This document shows positions 49,786 through 59,718 of a stretch of DNA of 64,000 bases, piece after piece (positions within the stretch are counted from its first letter, which is position 1; each line of letters begins with the position of its first letter). The stretch lies in NCBI GenBank assembly GCA_949316495.1, contig OX439008.1:15891532-15955531 (forward strand). The letters are read 5' to 3'. The DNA is from Amphiduros pacificus. Its lineage: Eukaryota; Annelida; Polychaeta; Phyllodocida; Hesionidae. The notes beneath the pieces were generated by a model. It did not search any database, was not told where the DNA came from, and saw nothing but the letters and a program-made list of their open reading frames with translations. The position numbers were made by a program, and so were the translations under genes.

Positions 49786-50337
49786 TAGGCCTCGTGAGAC
49801 CTGGGTGAAAAAGGGGTGAAGTAATATACCTCATAAGACCTGGGTGAAAAAGGGGTGACGTAATATACCATATAAGACCTGGGTGAAAAAGGGGTGAATT
49901 AACATACCCCATAAGACCTTGGTGAAAAAGGGATGAAGAAATATACCTCATAAGACCTGGGTGAAAAAGGGGTGAAGTAACATACCCCATAAGACCTGGG
50001 TGAAAAAGGGATGAAGTAACATACCCCATAAGACCTGGGTGAAAAAGGGATGAAGTAATATACCTCATAAGAAATGGGTGAAAAAGGGGTGAAGTAATAT
50101 ACCTCATAAGACCTGGGTGAAAAAGGGGTGAAATAACATACCTCATGAGACCTAAGTAAAAAGGGGATTGGGTTGATGTAGCTTATAAGGCCAGGATGAA
50201 TAAGACGTGGAGTGGGTTGACACACCTCATAAGACCTGGGTGAAAAAGGGGTATGGTTATATACCTCATGCGATCTGGGTGAAAAAGGTGGTGGGGTGAT
50301 ATACCTCATGAGGCCTGGGTCAAAAGGGGGTATGGTT
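49786..50337 (+). repeat. 39-bp minisatellite, about 14 copies
   Basis: The unit ataagacctgggtgaaaaag + gggtgaagtaatatacctc recurs every 39 bp, regular in the left half and more variable after about 50145. Minus-strand frames (for example 49700-50146) are artefacts of a unit length divisible by three. Confidence 0.95.
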
Positions 50338-51381
50338 AAATATATGTACCCTATGAATGATTTGCTGAACAGGATGATATCGTCCCTGTGTTTCTAAGGA
50401 CAAGGTCTCCTGAGTTGTATCACTTCCCCGGGTCTTCCAAGGTCTCCTGAGGGGTATCACTTCCCCGGGTCTTCCATGCCCTGTGTCTCACACGTCTACA
50501 GAGAAATAGCTCACCATTCATCCCCATGAGAACATACAAACGTTTCAGGAGGTGTGGGAATTTCATCATGAGGAAACAAAGTAGCAATCTGTTACAAAAT
50601 TTGCATTACAATACAACTCCATTCAGATAATTATGCAATGATTATCAAACATATCCATTCTTATAAAGAAATAAATTTTATAGCAATCTGAAATTAAAAA
50701 AAAAAAAAAAAAAAAAAAGCAAAAAAACAAAAAAAGACATTTCAGTACAGTCGTCCTCTATAATAGTCTAAAAGTGTGAAACGGTTTCTTGTGAGGGTGG
50801 AAATATTGCCACCCAAGGAGAGCCCATCGGTACGGCACCTCGTGTGCTGACACCTGGCGGACAGCTATGATATATCGCAGAGAAGAGAGGATCTATCAGT
50901 GTTTGCGGCAACATATCCCACACCTCCCTTTTCTCACACAAACACCAAACTCTGTTTTACTTTTGCACTGTGGCCAACATAGTTAACAAATCATCTCAGA
51001 AAACAGACCTACAATTTGTCTCGTTTATTCAGACTTATGAGTGTTTAATGTCAATAATTTCTTTTGGAGGAGGTAGGAGTTGTCAGATCAAGTTGTTTCT
51101 GTCTCAACTATTGTGTACCCACAACGTTGATGTTGAAATATTCCTAATGCTCCAGATGGGTATGTATTTTCATGTTTTTCATGTTTTTATCTGAACAGAA
51201 TGTTCCTGACTTGGAAACGAGATCCAGCGCGGAGAATTCAAAAGTTGAATAGTGTTGTGTGGGGAGCGCATTCACACGTTTTGTTTTGGGGGATCAAAGT
51301 GTCACAGTAGGAGCCAGGCTTTGAAACCAAGATGGCTGAAAAAGAAATGTCTGAAAATTACCAAAATATCTCTCAAACGCC
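50338..51381. other. Intergenic, no gene seen
   Basis: Contains a short duplicated ggtctcctgag-ggtatcacttccccgggtcttcca motif near 50405-50480 and a poly-A run at about 50696-50718. No coding evidence. Confidence 0.4.
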
Positions 51382-51588
51382 TACAGTCAACGACAACAGA
51401 TCTGCAGACGACAACAAAATGTGGTTCAATTTACCAATTGATTTACAATAATTAGTGCACCATTTGACCTTGTTGATGTCAGACGTCAACCAAATCGGAT
51501 TATTTTTGTAAGTGCCGATGAAATTAAAATCTTTGAAAATGGAGCCACAGCTTTGTTGTCCTCCACTGCTCTGATGTCGTTGGTTGTA
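51382..51588. mobile_element. Fold-back MITE-like element, copy 2
   Basis: The left end reads acagtcaacgacaacagatc, then gcagacgacaacaaaatgtg. The reverse complement of the right end reads acaaccaacgacatcagagc, then ggaggacaacaaagctgtgg. These inverted ends match each other and those of the element at 821-1169 (shared ggacgacaaca-agctgtg core). It is shorter than copy 1 (about 207 against 349 bp) and non-coding. Confidence 0.5.
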
Positions 51589-52749
51589 ATACATAACAAA
51601 AAGGGGAGGTGGTGGAGGGTGAAAATGACCCTTGTCTCATACCCAGATTCTAACTTGTAAGTCACCATGGAGACAAGACCATTGATATGTCACATATCCT
51701 AACTCAAAAATTTAAAGTTGGAATGAATATTCATGTTATTATTTATGCATGTGAATGCTTTAACCTCTGTGAAACTAGTCGAAGTTTGGAAGAACGACAG
51801 TCTTTTTACCCAAGTTGAGCACCGATCATTTCAAACTGTGCTGCACTCTGGTTTATTCTTCGAGAACCACATGATTATGAAGTGTCCTCTGGTGGCTTGT
51901 TGAAAAGCATGAACGGGTTGATCACATGACTGTCAAAATGGCAGAACCCTGAGCTTGGCAGAACTGTATTTGAATTTGTGGTAAATATTTCCAGTTATAT
52001 CGTGTATATTTATCATTTAGTCATTAATTACATGGTAATAAGGATAAGTACAGTGAAAGTAGTCAGTATGCATTCGCCAATTTAAGTGACTCACAATTAA
52101 AACAATGATATTTTCTTCACAAGGGCGATATTTCAACCTCAAATGTTTTGATATTTTCTCCCAGTGCTTGCAGATAGCTCAAGACTATAGTACACAAACC
52201 AGATATCAGTTAAACATGGACACCGCCCTTTGTTATTTTATTTCCTTGCACCATGGCCTCAATCTGTGTTTAGTCCATGCTTGCACACAGGACAACATGC
52301 TGGTATGTTTGGGAACTGAGTTGCACTTAAGCACCTAAACTAAAGGCTTAGTAAACCAGAGAGCAGCTGGTGTTTCACTGTATGCTGGTACCCACATGAT
52401 CCAGAAATATATTCACATCATTCACTGCAGTCATACTAGTCCCAGTTTATATACATCCACGGTGCATCCATTAAACATGTCGCTCGGAAGGAAGATTACT
52501 ATGTATAAAGTATTAATGGCAAAAAGTGCTGAAACAAAAAACAGCAAAGTGTATGTAATGTTTTTCTGTAGACATGGATTTTAGATTTGAAATTTTGAGC
52601 AATGAATTAATTTGCAGCATTTGGTTTTTGCCATAATCTGTATAGAATTGTCTTTGATGAAATTTTTCTGATATGTATCTAATTACAGGAATATTTAAAA
52701 AAATTGTTTTATAGCATAACACTTATTGAAATGCTCATTTTGTTTCCAG
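51589..52749. other. Upstream region of AASDHPPT
   Basis: The promoter and any non-coding first exon of AASDHPPT should lie here, but cannot be placed. A tttatataca TATA-like word sits near 52446. The frame at 52396-52584 shows no conservation with the enzyme. Confidence 0.35.
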
Positions 52750-52774
52750 AAATGAGAACGGACATGAAGAAAAG

Positions 52775-52930
52775 ATGAGTTGCATGAGGGGAAGTGTGCG
52801 ATGGGCCTTCAAGTTTGGTTCATGGAAACCAACACAAGAAGAATGGACATTGGCAGCCCAGTGTATCCAGCCAGAGGAAAAACAACGCATTGGCAAGTTC
52901 ATGTTCAAGAAAGACAGCAAATCAGCTATG
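52775..52930 (+). CDS. AASDHPPT: AASDHPPT (4'-phosphopantetheinyl transferase), coding exon 1
   Basis: Five exons encode a 290-residue Sfp-type phosphopantetheinyl transferase (human enzyme 309 residues). It moves 4'-phosphopantetheine from CoA to a serine of carrier proteins, including mammalian-type fatty-acid synthase and the lysine-pathway enzyme after which it is named, in the cytosol. This exon gives residues 1-52: VRWAFKFGSW, then IQPEEKQRIGKF, both close to human VRWAFSCGTW and IQPEEKERIGQF. It ends in phase 0 at gtaact (52931). An acceptor-like tttgtttccag at 52739-52749 lies 25 bases before the ATG, and the frame is open back to it, so a 5' non-coding or short coding exon probably precedes. 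Confidence 0.93.
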
Positions 52931-53248
52931 GTAACTTCCTTTTCAACTATATTCCTCACATAAAAAAGCACTTTAAAAAGTCTTAAACTAAACTGCTAAT
53001 TTAATTGTACTTTTCAATATTATTAAAGTAAGAAAAGAGTGATTTTGACAATTTTTATAATGAAATTCAATTTGAAACATATAATTTCTCTTCTTATACA
53101 GTCTGATTTAATACAACTTTAAGACAAGTGGAACATTCCAATAAACCTTAAATAATATTTCGTATTTAAGAGAATATTTTTCTTTCGGATAATGTGATGC
53201 AGTGAATCTACTTTTGTGTTTAAGGTGTTTTTGTGGTCATATTTTCAG

Positions 53249-53474
53249 TCTGGGAGGTTGTTGTTGAGAAAAGTAATATCTGAAAGCCTGTCTATCCCCT
53301 ACAAAGAGGTGAAACTGGCTCGGACAGAAAAAGGAAAACCATACCTTACCAATGAAACATCCACCGAGTTTCCCAACTTTAATTTCAATGTCTCTCACCA
53401 GGGGGACTATGCAGTACTAGCTGCAGAACCTTGCCACCAGGTGGGGATAGATGTCATGAAAGTAGAATATCCTC
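53249..53474 (+). CDS. AASDHPPT: AASDHPPT, coding exon 2
   Basis: Encodes residues 53-128 (the last codon is split). It contains GRLLLRK, the RTEKGKPYL substrate-binding stretch, FNFNVSHQGDYAVLAAEP (family motif 1, SHxG) and VGIDVM with the Mg-binding aspartate D120 (motif 2, GxD). The acceptor is attttcag at 53241-53248, the donor gtaagt at 53475, and the exon ends in phase 1. Confidence 0.93.
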
Positions 53475-53605
53475 GTAAGTTATCGGTTTATTCTTCCTTG
53501 CGGTTTATTCACAGTTTATTTATGTGACGATATCAATAATATAACATCAGTATCTATAAATTGCCTTGACAAAACCAATAAGCATCCCACCAAGTGTGAA
53601 AGACT

Positions 53606-53620
53606 GCACCAGAGGGCACA
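53606..53620 (+). promoter_or_regulatory. CTCF-like motif in AASDHPPT intron 2
   Basis: GCACCAGAGGGCACA matches the CTCF core except at the first and last positions. This is a weak candidate. Confidence 0.2.
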
Positions 53621-54116
53621 GCTGGATCATTCCAGCTGCTGACACCAGCCTTTAAATGTTACATATTGGACAAACTTGTTTCAGCACTTCTTAATAAGTC
53701 ACTTTGAGTTAAATGTTCGTATGTAATGCAAAGTTGCATAAATGAAATCAGCCCAATTTATTAGTACCTGGTTCATATTATATAAAAACATGTGTATATA
53801 TGCATTTTGCAGTTAATTATGTTACATAAAAAAAAAATTATGGTTGAAACTGGTCGATATTTTTTTAAAATCAGATTTTTGCATCCCAGTTATATGTTAT
53901 TAAGAATACTATGAGCGCTGCATGCAAATCTGATTTATGGACTAATCACGGCAGTCAGGACAGTGGTGTCCACATGTCTACATTTCAACATCACATAGAT
54001 GGCTTTCTCAGAATAAATAATAGAGACAATCTTTAAAAAAAATGTTTGAATTAACTGGCAACAGGTCATTTGGGGTGAGTACGGATGGTCTAGTTTTGTA
54101 TATTTGTGCATTGCAG

Positions 54117-54241
54117 GTGGCCCAGGTGGGGTAAGAGCATTCTTCAACACCATGGCCAGACAGTTTACTTATTATGAGTGGAAAACAATCAGGAGCACAT
54201 CTGATGAATATGAACAAATATCAAGATTTTATAGATTCTGG
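54117..54241 (+). CDS. AASDHPPT: AASDHPPT, coding exon 3
   Basis: Encodes residues 128-169, from the split Arg codon through FFNTMARQFTYYEWKTIRS to FYRFW. This matches human FFHIMKRKFTNKEWETIRS and FYRNW. The acceptor is ttgcag ending at 54116 and the donor gtaaga at 54242. The exon ends in phase 0 directly after the Trp of the W-x-x-K-E motif. Confidence 0.93.
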
Positions 54242-54595
54242 GTAAGAATAAAATATCCATTTATTTGAGTTATTCCACAAACATAACATTATTCCACAAA
54301 CATCACATTATGTGAAACAAAGGTTAACATTACCATGCCAAGAGTATTTTTAAACATAAATTCCTATCTTGTATTTTTTTTAAAAAAATACAAAAGGTTG
54401 GCCATTGTCATTTGGTTCATATTCTTTTATTAACATTTTAGATAATGAAATGGTGAGCAAAGAGTTCATTGAAATGAATTTATTTGTTAATGTTTTACTT
54501 TCATGGTTTCATCTGAGTATTATACAACATGTTTTACCATGACCCTGCAACTATTGTGATTTTAACATTTGACATTTTTGTGTTTTGTTTTTCAG

Positions 54596-54811
54596 TGCTT
54601 AAAGGAAAGTTATGTGAAGGCTCTTGGCATTGGGATAGGATTTGACCTTCAGCGGTTATCATTCAACACTCCGACCTTGACCCTGAGTCCTGAGGTGATT
54701 GCCATGGATACCAAAGTGTACGTGGATGATGAGGTCCAGACCGACTGGAAATTCCAGGAAACTAAGCTGGATGATAAACACTATATTGCAGTTGCCTTAC
54801 AAATCAATAAG
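54596..54811 (+). CDS. AASDHPPT: AASDHPPT, coding exon 4
   Basis: Encodes residues 170-241. It begins CLKESYVKALGIGIGFDLQR, so the W-x-x-K-E-x-x-x-K catalytic motif is completed across the exon 3/4 junction (W169, K172, E173, K177). E173 is the expected second Mg ligand. The rest corresponds to the C-terminal half of the second subdomain and ends HYIAVALQINK, like human HFVAVALRK. The donor is gttagt at 54812, phase 0. Confidence 0.93.
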
Positions 54812-55442
54812 GTTAGTTTTTGACTGTTTTGGTTTGATTCTTCAAGGAAGTATATGGATGTAGGTGGCAAGTGTTCTCTGTAGACTGGCTTCCATCTCAT
54901 TCCTCAGGGTTTGGGTTGGGTACGACACTAGTCCTCTGGTGGTAGATTTTCTGAAGGAACTACTTTGTTTTTATGCCAAAATAAAACATTAAAAAAAAAA
55001 ACATGAACATTTAATTAAGACTTTCCAGTCATCATTCCACACTCCTACAGGTACATTTGTAATGAAAATAATTATTTATTATACCATGATAAGATCATGA
55101 TAAGAAGATGGAAATTAATACTTAATGTGTTGACATCTTTTTAATTTTTTTTTCAAAAATCTAATAGCTGTCACTGACTCAGGGAGGCTGCCATTTTGAA
55201 TAATATGACAAATATTAGCCAATGAAAATCAAGATAACAAGTTGGAGCCAAATTCAATATGTAACATGCATTTTGATCAGTCAAAATTGTCATCTGCTGA
55301 AGTCTGTCTGGGAAAGGATTTAAATGATCATTTATGAAGCAATTTCCAGAAAATGTTCACAAACATTACAAAAAAGCAATGATGTTTTAATATTATGTGA
55401 TCAGATCATAGTTATCAATAGAATATTGTATCTTTGATACAG

Positions 55443-55592
55443 GAGAATGACTCATCAGATTTAGGGCAGTCCAGTTTTACGGAGCTGAGCTTTGAAGAAC
55501 TGACAAAAGGAGCAGAAGCATTGTCTGACCCAGATGATATATATTGGACCAACTTTGACAGCCGCATGGAAAGACCAGGATCTCAGAGCTGA
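55443..55592 (+). CDS. AASDHPPT: AASDHPPT, coding exon 5 (terminal)
   Basis: Encodes the last 49 residues: ENDSSDLGQSSFTELSFEEL ... DPDDIYWTNFDSRMERPGSQ, then S and TGA. The FTELSFEELT stretch corresponds to human FTILNFNDLM, and DPDDIYWTNF to DPSFWDCF. This poorly conserved tail lies outside the catalytic core. Its final 50 coding bases form the first unit of a 65-bp tandem repeat that continues into the 3' UTR. Confidence 0.88.
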   Translation, partial: ENDSSDLGQSSFTELSFEELTKGAEALSDPDDIYWTNFDSRMERPGSQS

Positions 55593-55737
55593 TATAGGAT
55601 GTACATAATTGGACCAACTTTGACAGCCGCATGGAAAGACCAGGATCTCAGAGCTGATATAGGATATACATAATTGGACCAACTTTGACAGCCGCATGGA
55701 AAGACAAGGGTATCAGAGCTGATCTAGGATACGCTAG
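55543..55737 (+). repeat. 65-bp tandem triplication of the AASDHPPT stop-codon region
   Basis: attggaccaactttgacagc recurs at 55543, 55608 and 55673, exactly 65 bp apart. Unit 1 is the natural end of the coding sequence with its TGA. Unit 2 differs from it by about one base and unit 3 by several. Units 2 and 3 lie after the stop and are untranslated unless read through. Because 65 is not a multiple of three, successive copies are out of frame with one another. Confidence 0.95.
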
Positions 55738-56213
55738 GAAATGCTATCTAATTAACAATATTCATCTATGCTTGTGTAAATTATGTGTATATTTATAAAT
55801 GGATGCCATGTTTGTGATTGTGGAAACATATGCAAAAGAACATCGCCAAATTTGTAAGAATAGTTATGTAAAAACAAGTTTGTAAAAGATCTTCGAATGT
55901 GAACACATTTTCATTTAATGATGGATCTAACAAAGAAATTTGACTTTTGGATCAACTTTTATTTTGACCATGTACATTTCCACTCAGTAATCCTCCAGTG
56001 AGATGGACATTGAGATGCCAACTCAAGAATTATAATTGCATCAATCCAGTTAGGTCATAAACTGATACTGGGGAAATAAATGTATATATTTTATTTTGTC
56101 TGATCTGCATTCTATCATAAAATATCCATCAGTTTTCACAGATAAGACCGATATTGATGATGATGTGGGGATTATGAATCTTCCTGTTGTTAATTGTTTT
56201 ATATTTAAATAAA
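55593..56213 (+). promoter_or_regulatory. AASDHPPT 3' UTR with polyadenylation candidate
   Basis: The AT-rich 3' UTR begins with two extra copies of the terminal coding segment. A canonical AATAAA at 56208-56213 is the best candidate polyadenylation signal; another AATAAA-like word lies near 56075. Confidence 0.45.
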
Positions 56214-57259
56214 AAAATATTAAACATAAAACTGCATATTTTATGCATGTTGGTGTCTGGGATTATTTTACAATATCATGGATTATTAAATGAAGGTACT
56301 TTAATCAGGTATTTGAAGGGAAATTGCCCAACTGTTAAAAATAGTTATCTTTTCCTTTAAATTTTCCAGTGATCATATGACACTATGATACTCACGTTTT
56401 TAATGATATTATTGTTTTATCATTCTTTAACAGGATGAAAATTCTTATGATACATAAGATATATATATGTCTTTTTAACTCAGAAAATGCGTAATAATAT
56501 CTCACTACTGTGAGATTTGCTTTATATGTCAAATTGTGAAATGGAAAAAAGTTCTGTAGATTATGGGACCATTGTGAAGAGGATATCCAAACAACTTTGT
56601 CAAAGTAATCTTAACAACTTAACAATATTTACTGGGATCCTTGTGAAATAGATATTCTTTAAAAACATCTCTTCAAAAAAATAGAGATTAAATATACACT
56701 TAAACTTTAAAAAGATACAATTTTCATATATCCAATTGCCAATCAATCCTTTTTTATAAAATTTTGCAAAAGTAAACAAAAGAAATCTTCCTCCTGGATC
56801 ACAGTAAATTTTCTCACAGAAATGGCTTCAACACTACTGTTTTAAACAAAAGAACTGATTTGCTTGTAATACTCATTTCTTTCCAAACCTTTTTCAAGGA
56901 CCAGAGAGTAATACCATTTTGAAACAAATTAATTTGTAGTAATCTCAATAATACTATGCAGCAAACGGATGATTTCATGAAATGTCCAAAGTAAAAATGG
57001 TGGTACTCTGCATTACATCTGAAGTAATTGCTAGTCGATCAGTCTTCTCACAACCTCTGTAGCCGGTCTACCAGCCAACTCCATCTAGCGGCAGATAAAT
57101 CTGTGCGGCCATTTTGTTCAATCTAACAGGAATTCTCTGGCCAGATCCCTAGAAGCAATTACCTGATATGACAGACTGGCATTTGCAGATATTTGAGCAG
57201 GAATGTTCCTAATATTTCACAATTCTATAATTTTGTAGTCTTCTTGGAAACGTTTTTTC
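56214..57259. other. Intergenic, no gene seen
   Basis: AT-rich DNA downstream of AASDHPPT. A CTCF-like word, CCATCTAGCGGCAGA, at 57081-57095 is the only candidate site noted. Confidence 0.4.
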
Positions 57260-57422
57260 ATCTTTAACACAGGGAGACGGAGAGCGAGTCTGGAAGAAAA
57301 AAAAAATGTTCAACTCAACATATGTATGCTCATACTAATAGTATATATTATATATACACTTGGAAGGATAATTATTTTTTATCTTCCAGACTCGCTCTCT
57401 GTCTCCCTGTGATCTTTAACAC
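57260..57422. mobile_element. MITE with ~26-bp TIRs and 11-bp flanking direct repeat
   Basis: The left terminal repeat agggagacggagagcgagtc + tggaag (57271-57296) is matched by the inverted right end cttccagactcgctctctgt + ctccct (57383-57408). The direct repeat atctttaacac flanks the element at 57260-57270 and 57412-57422, as expected for a target-site duplication; its length could be 8-11 bp. The AT-rich centre is non-coding. An hAT-like or Mutator-like origin fits the duplication length, but the superfamily is uncertain. Confidence 0.75.
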
Positions 57423-57869
57423 AAATAAATGGTGACATTTAGGGTAACAGATTGTTGCACTAGATATTCTATTTTTATATTTATATATGTAAATATATAA
57501 TCATTGGGGTGTGACGTGTCTGTCCTTTTGACCACAGAAGATATTTTTACTTTGGCTTTCACATGATGTAACCTGGCGAATAAGCTTGTGCCCAAAATAT
57601 TTTGGTAAGTAGAGGGTATATATTCGACATTGATACATTATGATAAAACCTTTAGATTTGACAAATACGACATCATGTCATTATCATCACAATATACAGA
57701 ACCAGTCAGCATTGTGAAGTTGAAGACTGTCCTGTTATTTATGAGGTACTGCCAATTCATTGACTAGACAACTGCCAGCTCAGCCACTGAATGTAGGTCG
57801 TCATGTGAATTTCTTTTCCATGTCCACCGAACGTGAATGAATTGTCAATGTGTTCCCATTTAGTATGAG

Positions 57870-58147
57870 TTAGAGAGATAACACATCTATGTATTAATAT
57901 TTGGAATTATGCTTTATTGAGCTATAAAGCTAATATCAACCATAGACACACATAGGAAAAAACACACACTCAAACTACATAATCATACATTAATTATACC
58001 CTTAATTAAACCTCCAATTATACCTTAATTAACATAATAACTGTGGTATCATTGATGCGGTTACCTAGGTTACACGGTAATATGCTGATATGGTAACAGA
58101 TACCTGAATTTGGTGATATATTAATAATAATACTTGGTTCATAGCCC
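57870..58147 (-). repeat. Ngaro terminal repeat B2
   Basis: A 278-bp repeat from ttagagagataacacatc to cttggttcatagccc, present again at 58326-58603 with almost no differences. In element orientation this is the 3' terminal repeat. Confidence 0.92.
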
Positions 58148-58185
58148 CTAACAGTTAGATATTAGCAGATGGGCAGGGATGGAGG

Positions 58186-58329
58186 CAATTCAAATCTTAA
58201 TGACCTGTGTCCTGCCAGCGCTGGCCTTAAGACCCGCGGGTCAGCTGACTCTGAGCTGAGCACTGGTGACACGACCCCTATATGTTCCATCGCTCTAACC
58301 TCGGTTAACTTTATTTAACCTCTCCTTAG
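58186..58329 (-). repeat. Ngaro internal repeat A2
   Basis: A ~143-bp repeat (caattcaaatcttaatgacc ... ttatttaacctctcctta) that recurs at 63142-63284. It abuts B1 directly, and about 38 bp separate it from B2. Confidence 0.92.
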
Positions 58330-58603
58330 AGAGATAACACATCTATGTATTAATATTTGGAATTATGCTTTATTGAGCTATAAAGCTAATATCAACCATA
58401 GACACACATAGGAAAAAACACACACTCAAACTACATAATCATACATTAATTATACCCTTAATTAAACCTCCAATTATACCTTAATTAACATAATAACTGT
58501 GGTATCATTGATGCGGTTACCTAGGTTACACGGTAATATGCTGATATGGTAACAGATACCTGAATTTGGTGATATATTAATAATAATACTTGGTTCATAG
58601 CCC
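58326..58603 (-). repeat. Ngaro internal repeat B1
   Basis: Second copy of the 278-bp B repeat, directly joined to A2. The junction equals the two element ends placed side by side, as expected for a template of circular joining. Confidence 0.92.
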
Positions 58604-58651
58604 TATCATTGTATGTACAATGAAGGCCAAGATGTAATTATTAATCATAAT

Positions 58652-59676
58652 TTATGAATTATCTGGTTGTTTTGTGGTGCTAAGACGGGCTGCGTAGTGA
58701 ATGTGAGAAATAGGGGGTTGGCGTATATATTGTAAATAAGCTTGGGACCGCCATTGACCGGCCGAACAAATCTCTTCAGGGGTGAAGTAGTTGGAGGCGG
58801 ATTGTGTAGCATTCCCGGCTCGCAGTGAATGAGATGAATACCGGGACGAATCGAGTCCCAAACGGGTAGCTAGCTGTTTTATGATCCGATTAAAGTACCC
58901 TTTGTCCAAGGGGGCGCCGTTGCGCGAGAAAAGGTAATCGTTAGGAGAAAGGAATTTCGTGAGCGGGGCATGCGAGCGACTCGTGAGCGGAGCATGGTGC
59001 GCATCGAACAGTGAGCACAGATATGGGTTCCGCTGCATCCGACGAACTTTGTAAACCCGAATCTTGAAGTTTTCGACTTGTACACCCGGTAAGAGAAGTA
59101 CTCGGTGCCTTCGTGGATACCGAAGGTCACGTCCCGCACTGCTGGGGGACGAGAGATGAGCGTGTTCGACTTAGAATGGTGAAAAACGGCACAGTATTCG
59201 CTGCCACGCAGGCAAGCAAAGAATCCCAGAGTCAGCGCGGCTTGAAGTAGCAAGGCGTCCGGGAATGCTGAGAGCTGGGCAACAAACAAACTAAGAATTG
59301 GGTAAGTTATTGGCATCTTTTGGCTTGGGGGCTTACTATTATCTAATAAGGCTCTTAATGCTAAGGATACTCGGGGTGAGGAGGTGGGAGGAGGAGGATG
59401 ACCAGTGAGGACGTGTAAGGAACGAATAGCTGCTAAATACACAGACACAGATGCTGCTGATAGGGGTTTAGTTCTAGATGGCATGGTGAGATACGCTATG
59501 TAAGTCAGGATTGTGTCCTCGGATGCTGGGGTGGCTATAAGGTTATATTGACCACAAAATTGCAAAAATAACTTCTGAACAGAGTTGTATGTTCTCCTAG
59601 TGTTGTACCTTAGTCCAGCCTGGACGAGGCCCTGGGCCCTGGCTTGCAACTCTGCAAACATAATAATACAAAACAT
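58652..59676 (-). mobile_element. Ngaro tyrosine recombinase region
   Basis: The N-terminal part has the core-binding-like NTRRTYNSVQKLFLQFCGQY. The C-terminal part has HSLRAG (the H-x-x-R catalytic pair) and GQWRS followed by a tyrosine-containing LQYIR stretch, all typical of DIRS/Ngaro recombinases. This is the enzyme that would integrate the circular DNA. The region appears to be broken about once. Confidence 0.85.
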
Positions 59677-59718
59677 TCATATAACACACAACCAATTAAA
59701 CCTTCAGATACAATACAT

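Noticed and set aside
29041-50337. Short regularly repeated units resembling a CRISPR array
   Set aside because: Units are contiguous, without unique spacers, and the window is a eukaryotic genome.
52396-52584. Possible extra N-terminal coding exon of AASDHPPT
   Set aside because: A gtatgt donor-like word follows AAAGTG-type sequence, but the translation has no similarity to the enzyme N-terminus, and the ATG at 52775 already gives a family-like start.
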